Source of the DNA: Arabidopsis thaliana
Taxonomy: Eukaryota > Streptophyta > Magnoliopsida > Brassicales > Brassicaceae
NCBI RefSeq assembly: GCF_000001735.4
Contig: NC_003076.8
Location: forward strand, 14,511,835-14,575,834
DNA: 64,000 nucleotides
Direction: 5' to 3'
Position 1 is the first letter of the stretch, and the number at the start of each line of letters is the position of its first letter. The notes beneath the pieces are model-generated. The model was not told where the DNA came from, made no database searches, and saw only the letters and a list, made by a program, of their open reading frames with translations. This document shows positions 39,430 through 50,218 of this stretch, piece after piece. The translations under genes were made by a program, and so were the position numbers.

Positions 39430-40450
39430 ACTAGTTAAGTTCTATCTATCACTATATTTAATATACAAATATATTTTTCTCACTTAACTTGCCATTGACT
39501 ATATCCTTAATTTTCTAGACGAAGAAAATTCTTAGGCGAGAACAACCCACAACAGTTATGCTAACAATCTTTTTTGGTTGATCTTTTTTTTTTTTTTTTT
39601 AGTATTTTAATTGATAATTGCGACTATATTCATTGAATGTTGATATATTATGTGCTAATTAATTTAAAAATTCAAAACAGTAAACTCTTCTACTTTGGCT
39701 TGGTATCTAAAGAAGTTGCAGTTAGAATTTGACATCCGGACTTTGCCATATTCCTCTTTAAATCAGTAGAACTAACACATTTAGTTTAGACTTTTCTTTT
39801 TGGTTCGATCTAAATATATCTAAAAACCAAAAGTTAGTAGCTTAACTGGTAAAGATTTTAGGCAAATCGTAGAAATTGCTGATTCGAATGATTAGGACGA
39901 GACCATATAATATGCTCTCGTTCTGGGTTGGGAGAATGTACTGACGTAAACTTAGAAGGGCAAAACCTCTTAATTATTCAAAAAAAATATATCTAATTTA
40001 AATAATATCTAATAGTGAAAATATTGGTAATGACCGAGATTGGATTCGAGTCACCCAATGTAGCACTTCGACAATCTTTAAATTCTCACTTAGCAAAAGA
40101 ACATGTGATGTATTCATTTCATCGCCATTGACTTTTCTATCTTGAATCAACTAAAAGAAATTATGAGAAAAAAATAGATATATAAAAAAAAATTATTTGA
40201 CTTCTTATATGTAGCATTTCAAATGTACACGGTCGGTAGGTTAGCTAGTTGCTTTACTTGCAAGTTGCAACTAATTTTTGTCTCCCGGTTACGACTTTGC
40301 GACTTATTTGCATCTATAAAATCTAATTTTTTAATTGTTTTGTCACTGAAAAGTCAATAAAGTCAACTTTTTTGTCTTTCTTGTAGGCCGGACGATGGTT
40401 TCACACCCATACATAATACCCACGTGTTATTAGAAAGACTGGTGAGTGAT
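39430..40450 (-). pseudogene. Decayed copy of the 52-54 kb peptide-gene module (only exon 1 relic left)
   Basis: Flanks match those of the peptide genes at 52-54 kb: 'ttctagacgaagaaaattcttaggcg' segments, 'gaaaatattggtaatgaccgagatt', and upstream 'acggtcggtaggttagctagttgct'. The minus-strand exon 1 relic (about 40128-40086) keeps ATGGCGATGAA but then has a stop and a frameshift, followed by the same ACATCACATGTTCTTTTGCTAAG stretch. The second exon is missing. A SINE has inserted downstream of it. Confidence 0.65.
39824..39984 (+). mobile_element. tRNA-derived SINE
   Basis: About 160 bp flanked by the direct repeat AAATATATCTAA (39812-39823 and 39985-39996). It has a Pol III A box TAGCTTAACTGG at 39838-39849, a B-box-like GATTCGAATG at 39881-39890, and an A-rich 3' end. 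The paralogous module near 52430 has the same flank without the insertion, so it serves as an empty site. Confidence 0.75.
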
Positions 40451-40639
40451 GACATTGAATTTTTGTAACTAAAGTATTTTTTTATTTGAACGTATATTTC
40501 ATTTTAAAATATTTTGTAAAGATATCTAAAATAACTCATTTGGCATTGTTATAAAATTTAACCGTTGACTTTATAGCCGTTAACAGAATCAATAAACGGT
40601 TTTCATTTTTAACGGATAAAAGATCCAAAAAAATATACT

Positions 40640-42110
40640 CATCATTTTATTTTTTGTCATAAATATGTTTTATTTATTATACAGAGCCAAAGTAATAGAT
40701 CATAATATATAAATATTAAACACTAAAACAATTGTAATTATTTAAAATTTAATAAACATTTAAAATATTTAACGGAAAATACGTTTAGAATATTTATAAT
40801 ATGTGAATTAATTTATAAAAATTAAATAACCATTTGAAAGAAAAATTTTAAATTCTTAATAACTAGCATTTTCTTAACTAATATTCCCTTTGTCCCATAA
40901 AGATGAATTTTCTACGAAAAATATTTGTCCCACAAAGATAGAAGTTTTATATTTTCAATGCAAATTTTAAAACTGTTTTCCTGTTTTATCCTTATTAAAT
41001 AATTAGATAAATATTTATTATTATTTTTAAAGTGTATTAAGAGGTTAAAATTATCATTATACAATATTTCTTAAAAAATGTGAAATTTCTAAAAAAATCA
41101 TCTTAGTGGGACGGAGGGAGTATATATCTTCATCAATTCTAATTACTAGAAAAACGAGAAATCTTAGGACATTATTAATATTATATTTTATTAAAAGATA
41201 AATATTGTAATTTTTTAAAGTTTAATAAACATTTAGAATATTTAACTGAAAAACGTTTAGAATATTTATAATATGTGAAATCTATAAAATTAAATAACCA
41301 TTTGAAAGAAAATTTTTAAATTGAATTGAATTATAATAAAAGTATTATTAAAACAAAAAAATAAAAAATAATGTCTAATTTCACTGAACGGTATTAGATG
41401 GTATGACGGGTTTAGAATATTATAATATATGAAATTTATAACAATTAAATAAACATTTTGAAAGAAAACTTTTAAATTTATTTGATTTATATATTTTTTA
41501 AATTAAAGTATTATTAAAAAAATAACAAAATAATGTTTAATTTCACTTAACGGAGTTAGATGGTAAGACGAGTTTGGATCGACAGTAATATGAGACGGTA
41601 TACCACGGGTGAAATCCAATAGATATGTTTAATTTCACTGAACGAGGTTAGATGGTAGAACGGTTTGGATTAATAGTAATACGAGACGGTATACCACGAG
41701 TGAAATCTATTAGATATTTTTAATTTTATTGAACAGAATTAGATGGTAGGACGGATTTGGGTCAATAGTAATACGAGACGGTATATCACACGTGAAATCC
41801 TAGATATAATAATTAAAATACAATTATATTATATCTTAAATACTAAACAGAACAAACAATCTAACAAAAAAATATAATTTAATTTTAAATTATTTAGTTA
41901 TAATCTAGATTTTAACTTAATGAATTGTATATTTTTGTTCATATACTTTTGAACAGTAAAAAAAAACATAGTAATTGTACACTAAAATATATATAGATAT
42001 AAAAATTGTATATTTAGAAAATACAAAACATTAAATCATATTTTATTAAACAAATTAAACTTTCTTTTTTTTTTAAAAGGGTCCGCTGTGTACCGCAGAT
42101 TAAAATCTAG
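40640..42110 (+). mobile_element. Non-autonomous Helitron-like element
   Basis: The right end is a GC hairpin (ccgctgtgtaccgcag) followed by 'attaaaatCTAG' and a flanking T, as in Arabidopsis Helitrons. The interior matches the two ends of the 10.4-14.4 kb complex. Three tandem units of about 91 bp start at 41536, 41628 and 41719, each with 'tagatggta.gacg' and 'gagacggtat[a/c]'. No coding sequence. The left end is not defined. Confidence 0.6.
40884..41120. mobile_element. Stowaway-type MITE inside the Helitron-like element
   Basis: It has imperfect terminal inverted repeats of about 30 bp (TTCCCTTTGTCCCATAAAGA on the left; complement of CTCCCTCCGTCCCACTAAGA on the right) and sits between TA dinucleotides. 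About 237 bp, AT-rich, non-coding. Tc1/mariner elements use TA targets. Confidence 0.75.
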
Positions 42111-42997
42111 TTATTTATAAAAAAGATATTGAAAAAATGTTTAGAGATTTGTTTTAAAAACTATAACTAAACTGAGTAAATGTGAAAATAGTGTATTTAA
42201 TTTTGAGAGGAACACATGTCAAATAAACAAAGCGTCACTTGTTAGCTTTTTAGAGCATGTCTTTAAGGAAACCTTAAAGTTGTCAACTCTATACGTGGGT
42301 TATATATTTAATATTAATTTTGAATTTTAAATAAAAATTTACATTTAAATTATAAAAATAAATGTACATACAATTGTTAATATACTTTTTGAAGAATTTT
42401 ATGTTTAATGACCTAAAAACATTACTATGGTTTTACGTTTTTTACAATAGTCAACTGGTCTTATTAACCTTAAACACTATTCATTAATTACATTGATGGA
42501 TTCTTCTTTCTTTAAAATGTATAGTAGATTTTGTTTTTGGTTTTTTTATATGATTTTTTTAGCAATGAAGGTCAATCCAATAGAGAAATAGTGAAAGTTT
42601 AATATATTATTTTTATTTAATTTATTATAAATTTATTTGATGTGAGTTTTTTATTTTATTGAAAAGCCAAAAAATGATTAAAATGTGTAATTTAAAATTG
42701 TTTTTTTCTAAGCAGCAGAATCAAACAAGCAAAGAAACAAATACTGCACCAAGCAAAGGAATCAAAGAAACAAATAAGGAAGCAAACAATGAAGTAAGCA
42801 ATAAACGCACAGAAGGAAACAAAGCTAAATAAACACATTGAGCATGTAAGCAAAGGAATCAAAGAAGCATATATACATGAATGCTTATGCATGAAAATTA
42901 CTTGGGGGAATAAGAAAAAGTTTCGAATCTTAAACAGTTCCAGGATTATGAAAATTCTAAATATATAATTATTTTTAAGCTAATATGTTACTATATA
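42111..42997. other. AT-rich stretch without a gene
   Basis: A purine-rich low-complexity block lies at 42710-42870 (repeats of 'agcaaaggaatcaaagaaacaaa'). Segments at 42250-42480 resemble decayed short DNA elements. Nothing coding was recognised. Confidence 0.4.
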
Positions 42998-43255
42998 CTC
43001 CCTATGGATCCTTATTAATGTATTTTGTAGGATTTTCACATATATTAAGAAAATATATTAACAATTGATTGTAAATGTATCTTTTTGTGATTAACAAGTT
43101 TCTATAACTCCAAATCAATAGTATTCAAATATATTTTTTCTGAATTTTACAATTCATCAATACTAACTAATAAATATTGTATAAAAAATTGTAAATTGTC
43201 TTTTTGTGAAACTACTTCCTTTTTTAGATAATACAATAGTAAAGAACAAAGAGAG
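42998..43255. mobile_element. Stowaway-type MITE
   Basis: CTCCCTATGGATCCTTATTA on the left pairs with the complement of the right end (CTCTCTTTGTTCTTTACTAT). Both ends abut TA. About 258 bp, non-coding, ending 50 bp before the first S1/SPH copy. Confidence 0.6.
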
Positions 43256-43303
43256 TATAAATTATGAATTTGTGAAAGATAATGTCATCACTAACAACTC
43301 ATA

Positions 43304-43694
43304 ATGATAAACTCAACCAAACAAAATCTCATATCCACCTTCTCTTCAATGTTTACTATATGTATAGTGATGATATATGTGACGTGCTATGAAAAGTTTC
43401 AACAAGATGAAGAACCATTTTCAATCAGAGGTCCTCTTACGACAATCAAGGTACAAAACAATAATGACTATTTGCTTGGAATCCACTGTAAATCTAAAGA
43501 TGATGATCTCGGTTTCCACATTCATGTCAATCTAGGAGATTCAACAAATTTTCTGTGGATTTAGCCAAGGACGAGATAATAAAGGCGTGTTCAAAAATTT
43601 ATAATTCCAAAATATATTTTTATAGATGTAAAAATTGTACACGGGAAGCAACTTGCCTCAGACAGTTATATGGTTTTTTAAGTGGTTAAAGTAG
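43304..43694 (+). pseudogene. S1/SPH self-incompatibility-like protein, copy 1 (broken)
   Basis: Starts MINSTKQNL with a hydrophobic leader and keeps the family block VQNNNDYLLGIHCKSKDDDLG. Compared with copy 2, a 33-bp in-frame deletion removes the segment around GELYGWKF. The frame then shifts in the T-rich run before FCGFSQG and stops at 43562. A second deletion of about 28 bp lies near 43645. The remnant of the original frame runs to TAG at 43692-43694. It is probably non-functional unless the 86-residue product is used. Confidence 0.75.
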
Positions 43695-44306
43695 TATTAA
43701 ATTCTATTATTGATTCAAATATAAATAAAAGAATAATTTAAGAACTGTATAAAATTTGCATATGATGTTCTTAATCTGGAAAAAAAAAATTATTGTGAAG
43801 TATATTAGAGCAAATTTTTGTAAGAGAGCGAATAAGAGATGTGAGCTCGTAACTCAATATTTAGAACCTTGAACCGTAAGTCAACATTTTTTAGTGAAGT
43901 TGAAGAAAATAAAAAGGGCATGAGAGGGATGCGTAAGAAAAAATTTATTCGGAGGAATGGATTTTCTTCTTGTGGATGATAAGGTACAATTGGATTTAAA
44001 ACTTGTGAGTATCTTCAAGGTTATTTAGTGGAAACATCTATTCTTTTATATATTAATTAATGTTATTTCCAAAATATTAATTTTAAGAAGGATAAAATTT
44101 GGAAGTACATAGTTGTTTTGGAGGAAAAAATCTTGATTATTGTGGGTTATTTAAACAACTTCCATTTATTGTAAATATGCGGATATATCTAGTGATTTTT
44201 TGCCTAATTTAGATTAATCAAGATAAATATGTATTTAATTTAAATGCTGATATATATCACTCTGAAAAATTTACAAATCACAAAAAGTTATTATTAACCA
44301 ACAATC

Positions 44307-44791
44307 ATGATAAACTCATCGAGAGTAAATCTCAACTCTTATTTTTGCTCAATTTTCATTGTGTCCATAGTTGTGATATCTTTGATATGTTCAGAAGCTC
44401 TTCAAATTCAACAAACTAAAGAACCACTTCGAGGTCATCTTACGAGAGTACCATTGTCAATCAGAGGTCCTCTTACGACGATCACGGTACAAAACGATAA
44501 TGACTATTTGCTTGGAATCCACTGTAAATCTAAAGATGATGATCTTGGTTTCCACATTCTCAAACAAGGTGAATTATATGGTTGGAAATTTCATGTCAAT
44601 CTAGGAGATTCAACACTTTTTTCTGTGGATTTAGCCAAGGACAAGATAAGAAAGGAGTGTTCGAGATTTACAATTCCAAAATAGATTTTTATAGATGTAA
44701 AAATTGTACATTGGAAGCAAAAAAAGATGGTTTATATGGTTATAGCAACTTGCCTCACACAGTTATATGGTTTTTTAAGTGGTTAAAGTAG
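44307..44791 (+). pseudogene. S1/SPH self-incompatibility-like protein, copy 2 (frameshifted)
   Basis: Signal peptide (MINSSRVNLNSYFCSIFIV..) and S1 block VQNDNDYLLGIHCKSKDDDLG are intact. Relative to copy 3, one base is missing in the T-run near 44618-44624. The frame reads into unrelated residues and stops at 44684; the ancestral frame continues to TAG at 44789-44791. An internal 36-bp duplication (RGHLTRV / RGPLTTI) precedes the S1 block and is absent from copy 3. Confidence 0.8.
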
Positions 44792-45403
44792 TATTAAATT
44801 GTATTATTGATTCAAATATAAATAAAAGAATGATTTAAGAACTGTATAAAATTTGCATATGATGTTTTAACCTGGAAATTAAGAATTATTGTGAAGTATA
44901 TTAGAGCAAATTTTAGTAAGAGAGCGAATAAGAGACTTGAGCTTATAACTCAACATTTAGAACCTTGAACCGTAACTCAACATTTTTTAGTTAAGTTGAA
45001 GAAAATAAAAAGGGCCGGAGAGGGATGCGTAAGAAAACAAATTATTCGGAGGAATGGATTTTCTTCTTGTGGATGATAAGGTACAATTGGATTTAAAATT
45101 TGTGAGTATCTTCAAGGTTATTTAGTGGAAACATCTACTCTTTTATATATTAATTAATGTTATTTCTAAAATATTAATTTTAAGAAGGATAAAATTTGGA
45201 AGTACATAGTTGTTTTGGAGGAAAAAATCTTGATTATTGTGGGTTATTTAAACAACTTCCATTATAGTAAATATGCGGATATATCTAGTGATTTTTTGCC
45301 TAATTTAGATTAATCAAGATAAACATGTATTTAATTTAAATGATGATATATATCACTCTAAAAATTTTACAAATCACAAAAAAGTTATTATTAACCAACA
45401 ATC

Positions 45404-45856
45404 ATGATAAACTCATCCAGAATAAATCTCAATTCTTATTTTTGCTCAATTTTCATTGTGTCCATAGTTGTGATATCTTTGATATGTTCAGAAGCTCTTC
45501 AAATTCAAGAAGCTAAAGAACCAATTCGAGGTCATCTTACTAGAGTCACGATTCAAAATGATAACGACTATCTACTTGGAATCCATTGTAAATCAAGAGA
45601 TGATGATTTAGGCTTTCACATACTTGCAAAAGGTGAATTATTTGGTTGGAAGTTTCATGTCAATTTCTGTTATTCGACGCTCTATTTTTGTGGTTTTAGC
45701 CAAGGACAAATGAAAAAAGGCGTGTTTGAAATTTACAGAGCAAATAGAGATTTTTATAGATGTGCAAATTGTACATGGAAAGCTGAGAAAGATGGTATTT
45801 ACGGGTATAGTGAGGATCCTGTAAAAGGTTATTTATTTTATAATTGGTTAAAGTAA
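45404..45856 (+). CDS. S1/SPH self-incompatibility-like secreted protein, copy 3 (intact), 150 aa
   Basis: One exon of 150 codons. Residues 1-32 form a signal peptide (hydrophobic FCSIFIVSIVVISLICSEA). The mature part has the S1 features: VTIQNDNDYLLGIHCKSRDDDLGFH, GWKFHVNF, FCGFSQGQ, and paired cysteines in FYRCANCTW. This family includes the poppy stigma S determinants. In Arabidopsis these are many small secreted proteins of mostly unknown role. It is the only intact member of a three-copy tandem array with units of 1.0-1.1 kb. The TAA stop is 20 bp before a LINE insertion, which may have replaced its 3' UTR and poly(A) site. Confidence 0.85.
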   Translation: MINSSRINLNSYFCSIFIVSIVVISLICSEALQIQEAKEPIRGHLTRVTIQNDNDYLLGIHCKSRDDDLGFHILAKGELFGWKFHVNFCYSTLYFCGFSQGQMKKGVFEIYRANRDFYRCANCTWKAEKDGIYGYSEDPVKGYLFYNWLK

Positions 45857-45875
45857 TATAAAATTGAGTTATTTA

Positions 45876-47903
45876 AGAGAAACAAATATGTAATGCAGTT
45901 GCTAGGCAAATCAGTGATGCAAGTGGCATACAAGCAACACGTGATTTGGGGAAGTATTTGGGAATGCCTATCCTGCAAAAACGAATAAATAAGGACACTT
46001 TTATTGAGGTTCTCGAGAGAGCTTCGTCACGACTTGCTGGTTGGAGGGGTCGTTTCTTGAGCTTGGCAGGGAGATTGACTTTGACGAAAGCAGTGTTGGC
46101 GTCATTACCGGTGCATACGATGACTACTATTGTCTTACCTAAGTCCACCTTAGATAAGTTGGATCAGTTGTCAAGATCCTTCTTATGGGGGAGCACTCCA
46201 GAGAAGAGAAAGTTACACCTTATAGCGTGGGATCGGGTTTGCTTACCCAAAGCGGAGGGGGGACTGGGAATTCGCTCTGCTCGACCAATGAATTTAGCGC
46301 TGCTTTCGAAAGTGGGCTGGAGACTAATGAAGGATAGGACTAGCCTTTGGGCTCGGGTTCTACGCAGCAAATACAGAATTGGGGGCTTGCGGGATACTAC
46401 TTGGATAAATACTAAGCGGAATGCTTCTTCCACATGGCGGAGTATCAAATCTGGGCTGCGTGAGGTGGTGATCCCAGGTATGAATTGGGTCGTTGGTGAT
46501 GGTAAAGATATTTGTTTTTGGGATGATAAGTGGTTGGTGGAGGACCCGATACGTGATCTAGCAGCCGTGGAGCTTCCAGCGGACTTCCAGGGGATTAAAA
46601 TAAGAGAGCTTTGGCATGAGGGTTCCGGCTGGGATCTTGCGAAAATAATACCTTATGTCTCCGAGGGTGTGCGTTTACGCTTGCTGTCAATGGTGGTGGA
46701 TACGGTTACAGGTTCTAATGATAGAACAAGTTGGGGAGCAACCGCAAATGGTCAGTTCACAGTGAAATCAGCTTATTCGTTCTTGTTACAAAGTGAGACT
46801 CAAGCACAGAATATGAGGCAGTTTTTTGATCGGGTTTGGCGAGTAACTACAACAGAACGAGTGCGAGTGTTCATTTGGTTAGTCGTCCATCAAGTTATTA
46901 TGACGGATGTGGAACGAAGAAGGCGACATTTATCAGCGTCGGGCGTTTGTCAGGTTTGTAAGGGTGGGGATGAGACGATTCTTCATGTGCTCCGAGATTG
47001 TCCTTCAATAGCCGGAATCTGGGGTCGCCTTGTTCCTCGGGGTAAGATCACAGCTTTCTTTGCCAGCAACATCTTGGACTGGGTTTATCAAAATCTGAGT
47101 GATGTTACGGAGATACGAGGCTGTCCCTGGGCCACGTTGTTTGCGATAGTGGTTTGGTGGGCCTGGAAATGGCGATGTGGGAACGTGTTTGGAGAGAATG
47201 GCCGTTGTCGAGATCGTGTGCGTTTTGTTGTGGATCAGGCTAGAGAAATTTGGATTGCTCATCTGAATTTACGGAGAGGAGCTATGCGGGGGAGTGAGGT
47301 GGAGATGAGCATTAAATGGACCCCACCGAGCACGGGATGGTTCAAGCTGAATACCGATGGCGCATCTAGGGGTAATCCGGGTTTAGCTACAGCTGGAGGA
47401 GTGGTGAGAGATGGAGAGGGCCAATGGTGCGTTGGTTTTGTTTTGAATATTGGTATATGCTCAGCACCTTTAGCTGAATTGTGGGGGGTCTATTATGGTC
47501 TACACATTGCTTGGGAGCGGGGGATTAGACGGTTGGAGTTGGAGGTGGACTCGACATTAGTGGTGGGTTTCTTACAGGCAGGGATCGAGGATTCGCATCC
47601 GCTGTCTTTCCTAGTACGTCTGTGCTATGGCTTCATTTCTAGGGACTGGATAGTCCGTATCTCTCATGTGTATAGAGAGGCGAATCGTCTAGCGGATGGT
47701 TTGGCCAACTATGCGTTCTCACTCCCGTTGGGTTTTCATGCTTGTGGTTCAATGCCGGCTCCTGTTGCTTCGATAGCGTTGGAGGACGCAGCTGGAGTTG
47801 TGCGGTTACGTACGGTCCGAGTGTAGTTGTATTTTTATTCAGTTTTTTGTATTTTTTCTTTCTGTTGGGGGGCTTTCCCCCCTCTCCTACCAAAAAAAAT
47901 AAA
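45876..47903 (+). mobile_element. 5'-truncated LINE (non-LTR retrotransposon): RT C-terminus, zf-RVT, RNase H
   Basis: An 18-bp duplication ATAAAATTGAGTTATTTA flanks it (45858-45875 and 47904-47921). The frame is open from the left edge to the stop at 47824. It enters within the reverse transcriptase (DLGKYLGMPILQKR; LAGWRGRFLSLAGRLTLTKAV), then a zf-RVT domain (RVWRVTTTERVRVFIWLV .. CQVC..ILHVLRDC), then an RNase H domain (FKLNTDGASRGNPG, AELWG, LEVDS, REANRLADGLANYA) with the D-E-D-D residues. A short A-rich tail (ccaaaaaaaataaaataaa) ends it. The catalytic RT core and ORF1 are missing, so it is dead on arrival. The open frame suggests a fairly recent insertion. Confidence 0.9.
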
Positions 47904-47921
47904 ATAAAATTGAGTTATTTA

Positions 47922-48548
47922 TTTAAGAGATACTGTTGAAGAGAGAAATATCATCTTCCTTCCTTCAATTACACGTCGCGGATCAAAGAATCCCTCTCTA
48001 ACTCGTTCTCTCGATCGCAAATTTCTCAATTTTAGAGGTTGGGTTTTGATTGGGTTGATTCGTATCTTGTTTGAGTTTCAGCGTCATTGGGTCGCAAGTG
48101 TGAGACTTTCTTGTGCCACTGGAGATTTATAAAAAATTGATTTCTATAAAAAAAAAGTTTTAGGTAGAGTTTCTGTTGTTGAAGAACAAGTCATTGTTTT
48201 ACTTTTGGTATGAGCTTTTGTTCTGTAGGATTTGTGAGTTTGTTCTTCTTCGTAGTTTTGATGATTCTTTCATTGTGTTGTATATTCAGGTGTATTATCC
48301 TAGCAGTTTTGGGGATCCACAATGAGACAATTAGAGAAAGATGGTACTAGTGCTGACCTTGGTAATTGATTGATTTGGAGCAAACCCTAATTATTCCGTA
48401 GAGGGATTTTACTAGGTATCTAAACTATCGATGGCAAAGACCTCTAAATTCTTCTTTGATAGTTTCTCATGCTTCATGTGATGCTGACTGTGTCCTTCCT
48501 CGAGTATAGATAGCAGTGAAATGTTGATGCTTTTCCAAACTTCTGAGC
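47922..48548. other. 5'-UTR-like sequence upstream of an eIF3g relic
   Basis: From about 47935 the plus strand is pyrimidine-rich (cttccttcaattacacg.. ccctctctaactcgttctctcg) with a candidate intron (GT near 48100, T-rich tract near 48250). It looks like the leader of a lost plus-strand gene. No coding sequence survives. Confidence 0.35.
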
Positions 48549-48707
48549 ATGCCTGATTTTTTCTCCTACTTAGAAAACTCTGTCTGCGTGACTAATTTGT
48601 CTAAAGATGCCTGTGGATTGAATTTGATGGAGTTGTTTAGTCCGTTTGGTGCTGCAACCCGTTGTCATGTAGCTATTGACCAAAAGACGAGCAAAAGTCC
48701 CATACAA
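48549..48707 (+). pseudogene. Relic of an eIF3g RRM domain
   Basis: The frame reads ENSVCVTNLSKDACGLNLME.. then LFSPFGAATRCHVAIDQKTS. This resembles the N-terminal half of the RNA-recognition motif of plant translation initiation factor eIF3g, with an RNP2-like VTNLS. It breaks off before RNP1, and the rest of the protein is absent. With the leader-like sequence upstream it is best read as a fragment of a duplicated eIF3g gene. Confidence 0.6.
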
Positions 48708-49004
48708 TGCGTTGGTGAAATGAATATAGTAAAATATATAATATTCTATAATTAATATATATTTCTCCAAAACCCACAAACCCAGTGTTGGCATGCAACG
48801 TTTCTTCTCCATTGTTTCTATTGCTCCAATTTTCTGGATTTCATTTTCTCTATTATTTTTTAGTGTGGCCTCTCTTTATCAAGCCTCACTCACATGCAAG
48901 GTTTTTCTTGGAAGAACGTAGGGTTTACTTCTCTTTCCAAAAGTCTGAAATTTGAGAGACAAAAGATTGAAGATGTGTATACATTGAATTTCAGGTAAGT
49001 ATTA

Positions 49005-49358
49005 TGTAACGCCCCGACCGTCCTTAGCTGTGGGCCTCACGTCTTCTTTCGGGTCCATGGGTCCACCCCTGTCTGACGGTCTATGCGTCACATCTGGGAG
49101 ACTTTAAAGATTTGTTACCATCTCTACAAATCACTACATGATCTTTCCTCATGATTTGTCCTCACTTGCATGGTTCCGACAATCACTTTCCGGAAGGTCA
49201 CCCATTCTGAAACCACTCCAGCCCAAGCACGTTTAACTGTGAAGTTCTCTCAGGACGTTTGACCAAAAAGATAAGTGTACTTTGGTGATAGGTGGCCAAA
49301 TCAATTTTTTTAAACCTCTCAGCATGCACTACCATATTCCTGAAACCAGAGTGTTACA
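49005..49358 (-). mobile_element. Solo LTR of a Cassandra-type TRIM carrying a 5S rRNA-like Pol III promoter
   Basis: The 354-bp unit starts TGTAAC and ends GTTACA and is flanked by the 5-bp duplication TATTA (49000-49004 and 49359-49363), as for LTR elements. On the minus strand it contains AGTTAAACGTGCTTGGGC (49238-49221) and AGAATGGGTGACC (49208-49196). These match the A box and C box of plant 5S rRNA internal promoters in the correct order and near-correct spacing. Cassandra retrotransposons are known to carry 5S-derived LTR sequence. No second LTR, primer-binding site or body is present, so this is a solo LTR from recombination. Confidence 0.75.
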
Positions 49359-49363
49359 TATTA

Positions 49364-50218
49364 TTTTATTTTATTTTCTTTAAACTTCCATGTATTAATT
49401 TTTTCCGTATCTCTATTACAGGATACAGTTTTGAGAATGTCACATGAACAATTACAACAGAGCAGCACAAAAAGAAATTACAAATAAAAACAGAAAGTAA
49501 GAGATAGGGTACATCATCAATTCAATTCAGGGAGAAAAAAAGGCATTTGTAGGTGAGAACTGGACGAATCTAAACCATTTAGAGAGGTAATTCTCACCAA
49601 GTAAAGGTGAAGACGCTGAATGTGTCCTTTACCTTAACATCATAAATTAATTATCCCGTATTTAGTACGGGTGAGAATACTAGTACCCTATAAGACGAAA
49701 CCAACAAAGGAAATTTTGGGACTAATTCTAGTTAGAGTCTTGTAGAAGACGAATATACCACCACGGGATATTGTGCTTACTAAGAGTTTCATTTTTCTGA
49801 ATGGATAGTTTTATATAGTAGCCGCCCATCGGTGGCATTCCGAGTAGTTCATATAGTATATATGCTTTAACATTTTGATTCTCTAAATGCAGAATTTGAT
49901 ATTATTTGCATACACTCTTACTAAGTTGCATATAATTTCATGAGCAGACAATTTACATTCCAAGTGTGGATTAATGATACTTAGTCGAGAAGGACACATT
50001 ATTATTTATTTAGAGAAAGACAAGTAGAAGGGATATAATACAATCTAGGATCAAAAACCCTCATGACACGTTGGCAAACCGGAAACAACTTATTAAACAG
50101 TACTAGCACCATAGTCTAGCATTTTTTTTATAACATACATCGATAGACGACAATTATTCCATGAAAACAGTCACGCCACTCTGAATTGCGACCATCCTTC
50201 AGTTTTAAATGTACTTGT
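49364..50218. other. Intergenic; no gene seen
   Basis: AT-rich DNA downstream of the thionin gene. No domain, splice-linked exon or repeat structure recognised apart from short local repeats. Confidence 0.35.

Noticed and set aside
39800..39900. tRNA gene
   Set aside because: A and B boxes are present but there is no cloverleaf. Target duplication and A-rich tail show a SINE.
42692..42892. Cys/Phe-rich 66-codon minus-strand frame
   Set aside because: It is the complement of a purine-rich low-complexity repeat.
45873..47893. Minus-strand frames across the LINE
   Set aside because: Antisense of the RT/RNase H frame, which has the catalytic residues.
49196..49243. Functional 5S rRNA gene
   Set aside because: Only the internal promoter part resembles 5S. 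It lies inside a TG..CA LTR with a 5-bp duplication.
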